This document shows positions 6,742 to 13,352 of a stretch of DNA of 13,352 bases, one piece after another (within the stretch, counting starts at the first letter, position 1; the number at the start of each line of letters is the position of its first letter). The translations under genes were made by a program, and so were the position numbers. The notes under the pieces are model-generated. The model made no database searches. It worked only from the letters and a program-made list of their open reading frames with translations, and was not told the origin of the DNA. The DNA comes from an uncultured bacterium (GTDB taxonomy: Bacteria > Bacteroidota > Bacteroidia > Chitinophagales > Chitinophagaceae), in the NCBI GenBank assembly GCA_903957405.1, contig CAJBPC010000244.1, forward strand, positions 1 through 13,352, in the 5' to 3' direction.

Positions 6742-9339
6742 CTATCGTATTTTATTCTTTATCTCGTTGAGTTTCATGAGTGCTTCCACCGGGGTGAGTC
6801 GGTTGATGTCGATGCTGTTGAGCATGGCGCGGATCTCCTCGAAGGTCTCGGTATGCGCATCGAATATCGACAGCTGGACCTTGGGTGTATGGAGTCCTTT
6901 CAGGTTTTCACCGGGGGTGGCGTCTCCGTGTTTTTCTTCCAATTGCTTCAGCACCTGATGGGCCCGTTTCAGCAGGTCGGGGGGCATGCCGGCCATTCGG
7001 GCGACATGTATGCCGAAGCTGTGGGTACTCCCGCCCGGTGCCAGTTTGCGCAGGAATATGATGCGGTTGCCGGATTCCTTGTTGGTGACATGGTAGTTCC
7101 GTACGCCTGGGAGTCGCTGTTCCAGTTCGTTCAGTTCGTGGTAGTGTGTGGCGAAGAGCGTCTTTGGCTTATAGATGGCCGCGTACAGATATTCCACGAT
7201 GCTCCATGCGATGGAGATGCCGTCGTAGGTGGATGTGCCGCGACCGATCTCATCGAGCAGGATGAGGCTTCGTGCCGACAAGTTGTTGATGATGCTGGCG
7301 GTTTCGTTCATCTCCACCATGAAGGTCGATTCTCCGCCGGAGAGGTTGTCGGAGGCACCGACCCGGGTGAAGATCTTGTCGGTGAGGGGTATGTCTGCGC
7401 CATCGGCCGGGATGAAGCTGCCGATATGCGCCATGAGTGTGATGATTGCCGTCTGGCGCAGCAATGCGCTTTTACCGCTCATGTTCGGTCCGGTGAGGAT
7501 GATGATCTGCTGCGTGTCCTGGTCGAGGAGGATGTCGTTGGGCACGAAGGCCTCTCCCGGCGGGAGGTTGCGTTCGATCACCGGATGTCTTCCGTTTCGG
7601 ATATGCAGTTTCTCCCCATCATGGAGGAGCGGACGGTGGTAGTTGAACTGTATCGCGTTCTGTGCAAAGCAGCAGATGCAATCGATGACCGCCAGCATGT
7701 GTCCGTTCACCTGCAGCGGTTGGATATAATCCATCAGTTCCTGCAGCAGTTTGTCGTAGTATTCGAGTTCGATCCGGATGATGCGTTCTTCGGCGCCCAT
7801 GATCTTCTCCTCGTATTCTTTGAGTTCCGGCGTCACGTATCTTTCCCCATTGGTGAGGGTCTGCTTGCGCATCCAGTCGGCCGGCACTTTGCTTTTTTGC
7901 GCATTCGTCACTTCGAGATAGTATCCAAATACGTTGTTAAATCCGATCTTAAGTGACTGGATGCCCGTGCGTTCCGCTTCCTTCTGCTGCAGTTGCACGA
8001 GGTAGTTCTTTCCTCCCGTGGCGATCTCCCTCAGTTCGTCCAGTTCAGGGTGCACCCCGTCGGCGATGACGCCGCCCTTGGCCGGTTGCACGGGCGGGTT
8101 CTCGTGTATCTCCCGCTGGATGCGGTCCATGATGAACTGACAGGGGTTCAGGGCATCCGACAATCGTTGCAGGTATTCGTTTTGCGAGGCGAGACCTGTC
8201 GTTCGGATGTTGGCGATCTGTTGCAGTGCGCGCGCGATCTGCTGCAGTTCCCTCGGATTTATTTTCCGGAGGGGGATCTTCGCTGCCAGCCGTTCGAGGT
8301 CGCCGCACTGGCGGATATGCTGCACCAGTGTGTTTCGGGTATCCGTTTCCGTTATGAGGTATGCGGTGAGGTCGAGTCGCTCGTTGATGCGGTTGATGTC
8401 GAGCAGCGGCAGTACGAGCCATCGCCGCAGCAGCCTTGCACCCATGGGGGAGACCGTCTGGTCGATCGTGCGCAGGAGGGTGGCGCCGTTCTCCATAGGG
8501 CTGTTCACGAGCTCCAGGTTTCGGATGGTGAACCGGTCCATCCACACGTGGTCTTCCCTGTTGATGCGTTGTACCGCGGTGATGTGGTTGAGGTTCGGGT
8601 GTTCCGTATCGCGCAGGTAATGGAGTATGGCGCCTGCTGCGGTGATGCCCCTTGACAGGTCTTCGATCCCGAACCCTTTGAGTGAATGGGTGCCGAAATG
8701 TTTCAGCAGGCTTTCCCGGGCGTAGGTGCCGTCGAAGATCCAGGATTCGAGGGCATAGGTATGGAACTTCCTTCCGAAGGTTTCTTTGAAAAATCGCTGG
8801 TGGTTGCGGCCGAATATCACTTCTGCCGGCTGCAGGGTCTGCAGGAGCCGGTCGATGTATTCGATGTCTCCTTCCGCGACGTAGAATTCTCCGGTGGACA
8901 TATCCAGGAAGGATACGCCGTGGTGTTCCTCATCGAAATGAACGGCCGCGAGGAAGTTGTTGCTGTTCATTTCCAGCAGCTTATCGTTTGTCGCTACGCC
9001 GGGTGTGACGAGCTCGGTGACGCCTCTTTTCACGATGCCTTTAGCGAGTTTCGGATCTTCCAGCTGGTCGCAGATGGCCACGCGGTATCCCGCTTTCACG
9101 AGTTTGTGCAGGTATGTATCGAGTGAATGGTGGGGGAAGCCCGCCAGTTCGGCGGAGGCGGCGTTGCCGTTGTTGCGTTTCGTGAGCGTGATGCCGAGGA
9201 CTGCGGACGCATTGATGGCATCCTCCCCGAAGGTCTCGTAAAAATCTCCCACCCTGAACAGCAGGATGGCGTCAGGGTATTTCTGCTTGATGGCGCTGTG
9301 CTGCTGCATCAGGGGCGTTTCGCTGCTGCTTTTTGACAT
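6742..9339 (-). CDS. mutS: DNA mismatch repair protein MutS
   Basis: Full-length MutS, 865 aa from the ATG at 9339; it recognises base mismatches and small loops and uses ATP to recruit MutL. N-terminal mismatch-binding domain with the Phe-X-Glu wedge F33-Y34-E35 in GDFYETFG, then connector, lever/clamp region, and C-terminal ABC-type ATPase: Walker A GPNMSGKS (617-624), signature region SGGESTFMVEM (667-677), Walker B and D-loop LLDEIGRGTSTYDG (about 694-707), and the ATHYHEL histidine switch. Near the C-terminus QLSIF (822-826) fits the beta-clamp-binding consensus, and the last 40 residues match the tetramerisation tail. A TTG 63 bp upstream would add 21 residues but overlaps the putative promoter box, and with the ATG the wedge Phe falls at 33, close to Phe36 of E. 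coli. The gene stands alone: convergent with the desulfurase, divergent from the CotH gene. No mutL is in view. Confidence -1.
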   Translation of the reverse strand: MSKSSSETPLMQQHSAIKQKYPDAILLFRVGDFYETFGEDAINASAVLGITLTKRNNGNAASAELAGFPHHSLDTYLHKLVKAGYRVAICDQLEDPKLAKGIVKRGVTELVTPGVATNDKLLEMNSNNFLAAVHFDEEHHGVSFLDMSTGEFYVAEGDIEYIDRLLQTLQPAEVIFGRNHQRFFKETFGRKFHTYALESWIFDGTYARESLLKHFGTHSLKGFGIEDLSRGITAAGAILHYLRDTEHPNLNHITAVQRINREDHVWMDRFTIRNLELVNSPMENGATLLRTIDQTVSPMGARLLRRWLVLPLLDINRINERLDLTAYLITETDTRNTLVQHIRQCGDLERLAAKIPLRKINPRELQQIARALQQIANIRTTGLASQNEYLQRLSDALNPCQFIMDRIQREIHENPPVQPAKGGVIADGVHPELDELREIATGGKNYLVQLQQKEAERTGIQSLKIGFNNVFGYYLEVTNAQKSKVPADWMRKQTLTNGERYVTPELKEYEEKIMGAEERIIRIELEYYDKLLQELMDYIQPLQVNGHMLAVIDCICCFAQNAIQFNYHRPLLHDGEKLHIRNGRHPVIERNLPPGEAFVPNDILLDQDTQQIIILTGPNMSGKSALLRQTAIITLMAHIGSFIPADGADIPLTDKIFTRVGASDNLSGGESTFMVEMNETASIINNLSARSLILLDEIGRGTSTYDGISIAWSIVEYLYAAIYKPKTLFATHYHELNELEQRLPGVRNYHVTNKESGNRIIFLRKLAPGGSTHSFGIHVARMAGMPPDLLKRAHQVLKQLEEKHGDATPGENLKGLHTPKVQLSIFDAHTETFEEIRAMLNSIDINRLTPVEALMKLNEIKNKIR

Positions 9340-9389
9340 CTTCCGCGGCTTCCTTTTCCGAATTTTGAGTGAATGATCTGTTGGGCTTG

Positions 9390-9397
9390 CAAAAATA
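9390..9397 (-). promoter_or_regulatory. Putative -7 promoter box of mutS
   Basis: The minus strand reads TATTTTTG, matching TAnnTTTG exactly, 50 bases before the mutS ATG at 9339. A clear TTTG at -33 is not seen; the nearest resemblance (TTTA, 15 bp upstream) is too close and imperfect. It lies in the 175-bp region shared with the divergent CotH gene. For the CotH gene I see only a poor match (TATTTTAC at 9491-9498). Confidence -1.
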
Positions 9398-9514
9398 GGC
9401 AAGTGGGTCCGTTAAACGCTTATGGGAGCCCGATGTGAAAAAATCAGACTTCGAAGTGCATAAGTGCTGGACATTGTCGCTGCCGGGTGCTATTTTACCA
9501 TTTTTTTCACGCCC

Positions 9515-11152
9515 ATGCTAAGGAAGCTCACGATATTTTTGTGTTTTTTTCTGACGTTCCAGGAGGTTTTCACGCAGCCATTGCATTTCACGGGTTCCGA
9601 TCTGCCGATCGTCGTGATCCGCACCGGTGGGCAGGAGATCCCGGATGACCCGCGGATCACAGCCGATATGGGGATCATCCACAATCCCGACGGCGCCAGG
9701 AACCGGCTTTCGGATGCTTTTGGCGAGTACGATGGGAAGATCTCCATCGAGATACGGGGTCAATCCTCGCAGATGTTCCCTATGAAAGCCTACGGCCTCG
9801 GCCTGCGCAAGGCGGCGGGCGGCTCTTTGGACAGATCCATCTTCGGGTTTCCCGCGGCAAGCGAATGGATCCTGTATGCCCCTTATAACGACAAGACGCT
9901 GATGCGCAATGTATTGGCTTATACCCTTTCGCGCGACATGGGCCGATGGGCGGCGCGCTGTCGGTATGTGGAGTTGGTGATCGATGGGGACTACAAGGGC
10001 ATCTATGTTTTCATGGAACGGATCCGCCGCGATGCCGGTCGTGTCGACGTCTCAAAGCTATCCCCGACGGCCGAGTCGGGGGATGCCCTCACGGGAGGGT
10101 ATATCTTCAGCCTCGACAAGGAACCCAATGGATGGTGGTCTTCTTTCCCGCCCTGGCATGCGCCGGATGGGCCCGTACCCAGATTTTCGTATGTATATCC
10201 CAAGGCGGAGGACATCTCCACGGCGCAGAAAGCCTATCTGCGGCGGTATGTGGACAGCTTCGAGACGGCTTTGTTCGGCCCGCATCACCAGGATCCCGAG
10301 ACCGGTGTCAGGCGCTATGCCGACCTGTCTTCATTCATCGATTATTTTCTGGTCAACGAGGTCAGCCGCAACGTTGATGCCTACAGGCTCAGTGCCTATT
10401 TTCACAAGGATCGGAACAGCATCGATGGGCGGATCATGGCGGGGCCCGTCTGGGACTACGACCTGGCATTTCGCAATGCCAATTTCTGCCGCGGCAGTGA
10501 TGTGGAGGGTTGGGCATATCGGTTCAATGAAGTCTGCCCGACCGATGGTGCCGGACTGGTGCCTTTCTGGTGGGAGCGGCTCATGTCTGACACGCAGTTT
10601 CTTGCCGCGCTGCACTGCCGCTGGAAAGCGTTGCGGCAGACCACCCTCAGTCCGACGAGGTTGTTCCGCATGATCGACTCTGTCGCCGGTGTGGTGGACG
10701 AGGCGCAGAAGCGCCATTTCATGCGGTGGCCTGTGCTCGGGCGGGGGATTTGGCCCAACTCCGATCCGATCCCCAAGAGTTATGCCGGGGAGATCATACA
10801 GCTGAAGACATGGCTCAATGCGCGGCTGGCATGGATCGACAGGAGCCTTCCGCAGGTAGGAGCCTGTGCCGCATGGCCCGCTGAAAGGACCGGCACCCTC
10901 GTTCTTTCCGCATTTCCCAATCCTTTCACAGGTGATGGTATGGTTGTTGCGGAATCGTTGACGGACCAGCCCGTGAAGATGTTCATTGCCGATGGCAGTG
11001 GCCGCATTCGGGTCAGCAGGACGATCGCCCTTCGCGCCGGCAGGAATGCGATCCCGTTGCAAGCCGAAGCATGGCCATCGGGGATCTATGTCATCTGTTT
11101 GGAAAGCCGAACGGGTGAGCGCTTCGTGCAGCGGATGGTGAAGCTCCGTTGA
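9515..11152 (+). CDS. Secreted CotH-like kinase with C-terminal type IX secretion sorting domain
   Basis: Predicted exported protein of 545 aa. The ATG at 9515 gives a clear Sec signal peptide (MLRK, hydrophobic TIFLCFFLTF, cleavage likely near residue 20); a GTG 51 bp upstream would bury it. CotH-family kinase domain at about residues 30-445: IEIRGQSS (78-85) with K91, the strand ILYAPYNDKTLMRN, YVELVIDGDYKGIYVFMERI (E168), N286-V-D288, and the metal-binding VWDYDLAF (W313-D-Y-D316). CotH of Bacillus is an atypical, Fam20C-like protein kinase acting on spore-coat proteins; targets of bacteroidete homologues are mostly unknown. The tail (about 463-544) begins FPNPF (467-471) and ends with PSGIYVICL and RFVQRMVKL, a type A T9SS sorting domain, so the protein should cross the outer membrane. 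Six cysteines remain after signal removal. Its function and substrate are inferred only from family. Confidence -1.
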   Translation: MLRKLTIFLCFFLTFQEVFTQPLHFTGSDLPIVVIRTGGQEIPDDPRITADMGIIHNPDGARNRLSDAFGEYDGKISIEIRGQSSQMFPMKAYGLGLRKAAGGSLDRSIFGFPAASEWILYAPYNDKTLMRNVLAYTLSRDMGRWAARCRYVELVIDGDYKGIYVFMERIRRDAGRVDVSKLSPTAESGDALTGGYIFSLDKEPNGWWSSFPPWHAPDGPVPRFSYVYPKAEDISTAQKAYLRRYVDSFETALFGPHHQDPETGVRRYADLSSFIDYFLVNEVSRNVDAYRLSAYFHKDRNSIDGRIMAGPVWDYDLAFRNANFCRGSDVEGWAYRFNEVCPTDGAGLVPFWWERLMSDTQFLAALHCRWKALRQTTLSPTRLFRMIDSVAGVVDEAQKRHFMRWPVLGRGIWPNSDPIPKSYAGEIIQLKTWLNARLAWIDRSLPQVGACAAWPAERTGTLVLSAFPNPFTGDGMVVAESLTDQPVKMFIADGSGRIRVSRTIALRAGRNAIPLQAEAWPSGIYVICLESRTGERFVQRMVKLR

Positions 11153-11208
11153 CAGGGCCTGTCCGGGAAATTTGATTACTTTCATGAAATATGTCAAACC
11201 CATCAACA

Positions 11209-11640
11209 ATGAAACAACTGACAGCCGTTATCCTCGCGTCATTTATCCTGTTCTTGTCTGCATGCAAGAAGGACGACAGCGTTCCGACCAAGACGGACAT
11301 GATCTCCCGTGCATGGAAGTACACTGCGTTGACAGCAGTATCCGGAGCCTTCACCGTGGATGTGCTGCAGCAGATGGAAGCCTGTGAAAAGGACAACCTG
11401 CTGCGATTCAAATCCGACAAGACGTTCACGGACGAAGAAGGTGCGACCAAATGCAATGCCACCGATCCGCAGATCATAAACACGGGCAACTGGGCGTTCA
11501 ATCCCAGCGAGACAAAGCTTGTGCTTGACGGCGATTCGGTACTGATCGTAAGCCTCTCGTCTACGAAGCTCCACCTTCGGTACACCGACAATGGACCACC
11601 CACTGCCACTGTGGACCTTATATTTGCACCTGCACAATAG
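11209..11640 (+). CDS. Small lipocalin-like lipoprotein
   Basis: Predicted lipoprotein of 143 aa. The ATG at 11209 starts a standard lipoprotein signal: MKQ, a hydrophobic core, and lipobox LSAC with the lipidated Cys19. An ATG 18 bp upstream is possible but less typical. The mature protein begins CKKDDS, a charged stretch like those near the N-terminus of many Bacteroidota surface lipoproteins. The body resembles the lipocalin-like beta-barrel families common in this phylum: an opening SRAWKYTAL strand, EACEKDNLLRFKSDKTF, a TGNWAFN strand, then strands rich in leucine and valine (TKLVLDGD, DSVLIVSL, TKLHLRY). Cys59 and Cys82 are placed where a conserved disulfide is common in such proteins. 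It starts 56 bp after the CotH gene on the same strand, so the two may be cotranscribed. Ligand and role unknown. Confidence -1.
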   Translation: MKQLTAVILASFILFLSACKKDDSVPTKTDMISRAWKYTALTAVSGAFTVDVLQQMEACEKDNLLRFKSDKTFTDEEGATKCNATDPQIINTGNWAFNPSETKLVLDGDSVLIVSLSSTKLHLRYTDNGPPTATVDLIFAPAQ

Positions 11641-11751
11641 CCATGGAATCGGATGTGGTGCGGAATCGTTGTGGTTTGCCAGCTCATGCACATTTGATGG
11701 CGAATGATGATCTTTTATTCCGCATGCATACCGATCGCGTGCAGATGAATC

Positions 11752-12288
11752 ATGGAGTATATGGATAAAAAAAGCATGTCGGAGCTGGGGCGCATGAGTG
11801 TGGATGGGTTTCGTCGAGCAGAGAAGACACCCATCCGGATCGTGCTGGACAATGTGCGGAGCATGCACAATGTGGGCAGTGTATTCCGCACGGCGGATGC
11901 TTTTTTGATCGAGGGCATCGATCTTTGCGGGTACACGCCGAGGCCACCGCATCGCGATATCCACAAGACCGCCTTGGGGGCTACCGAGACCGTCGCCTGG
12001 ACTTCGTCGGATGATGCGAAGGCGGTGGTGTTGCGCTTGCAGCAGGAAGGCTATGAGGTTTGGGCGGTGGAGCAGGTGAAGGGAAGCGTCATGCTGCAGG
12101 AGTTGGATATTTGCACGGATGACCGGCTGGCGATCGTCTTCGGCAATGAGGTTGACGGGGTGCAGGAGGATGTCATCGCCCTTTGCAAGGGATGCATAGA
12201 GATCCCGCAGCTCGGTATGAAGCATTCGCTGAACATTTCAGTAGCGGCCGGGGTTGTATTGTGGGAATTGTGCAGGGGTCGTTTCTGA
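11752..12288 (+). CDS. TrmH/SpoU-family RNA 2'-O-methyltransferase
   Basis: SPOUT-class methyltransferase of 178 aa, expected to methylate the ribose 2'-OH of a tRNA or rRNA nucleotide with S-adenosylmethionine. All three SpoU motifs are present: motif 1 LDNVRSMHNVGSVFRTADAF (32-51) with the catalytic-type Asn39 and Arg46; motif 2 IVFGNEVDGV (128-137) with Glu132; motif 3 with IEIPQLGMKHSLNISVAAGVV (about 149-169) forming the SAM-binding trefoil knot. The protein is the compact form without the N-terminal RNA-binding extension of RlmB-like enzymes. ATGs at 11752 and 11761 are both possible; the downstream one has GGAG only 3 bases ahead, so neither is clearly favoured. The 111 bp upstream contain no promoter I can recognise. 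Target nucleotide cannot be assigned. The UbiA-family gene follows after 41 bp. Confidence -1.
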   Translation: MEYMDKKSMSELGRMSVDGFRRAEKTPIRIVLDNVRSMHNVGSVFRTADAFLIEGIDLCGYTPRPPHRDIHKTALGATETVAWTSSDDAKAVVLRLQQEGYEVWAVEQVKGSVMLQELDICTDDRLAIVFGNEVDGVQEDVIALCKGCIEIPQLGMKHSLNISVAAGVVLWELCRGRF

Positions 12289-12329
12289 CCAGACGACTGC
12301 ACCGCAACAAGAGGAAAGCAAGGAAACAC

Positions 12330-13196
12330 ATGATCAGGAACTATCTTTCGCTGGTGAAATTTTCGCATACGATCTTCGCGATGCCCTTCGCGTTGATCGG
12401 TTTTTTTTTAGCCATATTCCGATCCCCGGTACCACAAACGGGTTGGGATAAAGCCGGTCTGACCTTATTGCTGGTGATCCTGTGCATGGTGTTTGCGCGG
12501 AGTGCGGCCATGGCCTTCAATCGCTATCTCGACCGGCCATTCGATGAAAAGAATCCCCGCACCGCCATCCGCGAGATACCCGCCGGCATCATTTCCGCGA
12601 ACAGTGCGTTGATGTTCACGATCCTCATGAGCGCGCTCTTCATCCTTTCCACCTGGTTCATCAACAGGCTTTGTTTTTTTCTTTCCCCCGTGGCGCTGTT
12701 CGTCATCCTCGGGTACAGTTATACCAAACGGTTCACTCCTTTTTGTCACCTGGTGCTGGGCCTCGGCCTTTCGCTGGCACCCATCGGAGCGTATCTCGCG
12801 GTGACCGGGCAGTTTGCGTGGTTGCCCTTGTGCTTCTCCTTCGCCGTCGTCTTCTGGGTGAGTGGTTTCGACATCATCTATGCGTTGCAGGACGAGGAGT
12901 TCGACCGACAGCAGGGGTTGTATTCCATCCCCTCCGCATTGGGCAAGGAAAGGGCATTGTATGTATCGCAGCTGCTGCATCTGTTTTCCGCTGCGAGTGT
13001 GGTCATCGCCGGTGTTCACGGGGCGTTTGGAACCCTGTACTGGCTTGGTGCGGTCGTCTTCACCGGCATGCTCATCTACCAGCATTCGATCGTGAAACCC
13101 ACGGACCTCAGCCGCGTGAACCTCGCATTCATGACCGCTAACGGCATTGCGAGCGTGGTGTTCGCGGTGTTCGTGATCGCTGATCTATTCCTCTGA
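12330..13196 (+). CDS. UbiA-family prenyltransferase (MqnP-like / putative 4-hydroxybenzoate polyprenyltransferase)
   Basis: Integral membrane aromatic prenyltransferase of 288 aa. The ATG at 12330, preceded by a purine-rich AAGGAA, gives the normal N-terminus (YLSLVKFSHTIFAMPFAL); a start at 12183 would overlap the methyltransferase gene heavily. Both Asp-rich, Mg-diphosphate-binding motifs are intact: N64-RYLD68-RPFD72-EKNPRT followed by REIPAG, and D181-IIYALQD188-EEFD192-RQQGLYSIP. Around eight hydrophobic segments are visible. The family attaches a polyprenyl chain to an aromatic quinone precursor. Bacteroidota make menaquinone rather than ubiquinone, and homologues of this type occur in futalosine-pathway organisms as MqnP, so I infer a menaquinone role; no other mqn or men gene is in view. 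The gene has a nine-T run at 12401-12409. ruvX follows after 21 bp. Confidence -1.
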   Translation: MIRNYLSLVKFSHTIFAMPFALIGFFLAIFRSPVPQTGWDKAGLTLLLVILCMVFARSAAMAFNRYLDRPFDEKNPRTAIREIPAGIISANSALMFTILMSALFILSTWFINRLCFFLSPVALFVILGYSYTKRFTPFCHLVLGLGLSLAPIGAYLAVTGQFAWLPLCFSFAVVFWVSGFDIIYALQDEEFDRQQGLYSIPSALGKERALYVSQLLHLFSAASVVIAGVHGAFGTLYWLGAVVFTGMLIYQHSIVKPTDLSRVNLAFMTANGIASVVFAVFVIADLFL

Positions 13197-13217
13197 TCCG
13201 CAAACAACACAAGAGAT

Positions 13218-13352
13218 ATGGCAAGAATCATGGCGATCGATTATGGCCTTAAGCGGTCGGGACTGGCCGTGACGGATCCGATGCAGATCATCGCTACCGG
13301 CCTGGCGACGGTGAAAACCCACGACCTGATGGACTACCTGAAGGCATATATC
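13218..13352 (+). CDS. ruvX: Holliday junction resolvase RuvX (YqgF family), 5' part only
   Basis: The first 45 codons of a gene cut by the right edge of the window. The ATG at 13218 gives ARIMAIDYGLKRSGLAVTDP, then MQIIATGLATV. This is the characteristic YqgF/RuvX N-terminus: an RNase H-like strand with catalytic Asp8 (AIDYG), KRSG (12-15, usually KRTG/KRIG), AVTDP, and the IIATGLATV strand. Family members (usually about 135-150 aa) act in Holliday junction resolution and/or processing of the 5' end of pre-16S rRNA. The frame is open to the last base. It lies 21 bp downstream of the ubiA-family stop and is likely cotranscribed with it. Identification is secure despite the truncation; completeness of the gene cannot be judged. 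Confidence -1.
   Translation, partial: MARIMAIDYGLKRSGLAVTDPMQIIATGLATVKTHDLMDYLKAYI

Noticed and set aside
6682..7956. A 424-codon open frame on + opposite mutS (with others at 7993-8655 and 8686-9126)
   Set aside because: The opposite strand encodes MutS with every motif in place; the + frames show no family features and break up along the gene as expected for shadows.
9340..9402. TTG-initiated 21-residue N-terminal extension of MutS
   Set aside because: It would overlap the TAnnTTTG box, uses a rare start codon, and pushes the mismatch-wedge Phe away from its usual position.
11151..11163. Near-palindrome GACAGGGCCTGTC just after the CotH gene
   Set aside because: Short, no following T run for a terminator, and no evidence of an operator; it could still be a weak transcript-end hairpin.
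10331..11209. 292-codon open frame on - opposite the 3' half of the CotH gene
   Set aside because: Low-complexity Pro/Arg-rich translation; the + strand frame carries both the CotH domain and a sorting tail.
1..13352. CRISPR arrays, tRNA/rRNA genes, insertion sequences, phage or defence modules
   Set aside because: No regularly spaced direct repeats, cloverleaf-like segments, transposase or integrase motifs, or defence-gene domains were seen on either strand.

Overview
The window (about 13.35 kb, moderately G+C-rich by eye) looks like ordinary chromosome from a member of the Bacteroidota, most plausibly of the Chitinophagaceae type. Four observations support this. Putative promoters carry the Bacteroidota -7 box TAnnTTTG, one with a matching TTTG at -33. 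A secreted protein ends in a type IX secretion (T9SS) sorting domain. A small lipocalin-like lipoprotein has a lipobox followed by KKDD. Shine-Dalgarno sequences are mostly absent. The family-level assignment is inference; no search was run.

Layout, left to right: (1) a GT2 glycosyltransferase on +, possibly cut at its 5' end by the window edge. (2) A leftward group, PAP2-family phosphatase -> CNNM/CBS/CorC membrane protein -> divergent SDR oxidoreductase; the first two overlap by 4 bp (ATGA) and are probably translationally coupled. (3) From a shared 170-bp divergent region, rightward glmM (phosphoglucosamine mutase) and then a cysteine desulfurase, closed by a likely intrinsic terminator. 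(4) mutS on -, convergent with the desulfurase. (5) From a second divergent region, a rightward run: a CotH-like secreted kinase with a T9SS tail, a lipocalin-like lipoprotein, a TrmH/SpoU RNA 2'-O-methyltransferase, a UbiA-family prenyltransferase (MqnP-like candidate for menaquinone synthesis) and the 5' end of ruvX (Holliday junction resolvase), cut by the right edge.

Most genes are housekeeping: envelope precursor supply (glmM, possibly PAP2), sulfur transfer (cysteine desulfurase), mismatch repair (mutS), RNA modification (trmH-like), quinone synthesis (ubiA family) and recombination (ruvX). The accessory content is the GT2 enzyme, the CotH/T9SS protein and the lipoprotein. I see no CRISPR array, phage, insertion sequence, toxin-antitoxin pair, tRNA or rRNA. 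No gene-free stretch exceeds about 200 bp.

I did not find a convincing undescribed multi-gene system. The points most worth a second look are a secreted CotH kinase next to a small surface-type lipoprotein, an SDR lacking the canonical Tyr/Lys catalytic pair, a PAP2 enzyme with Ala-Gln in place of Ser-Arg in its third motif, a shared promoter box before the PAP2 gene and mutS, and a nine-T run near the start of the ubiA-family gene.
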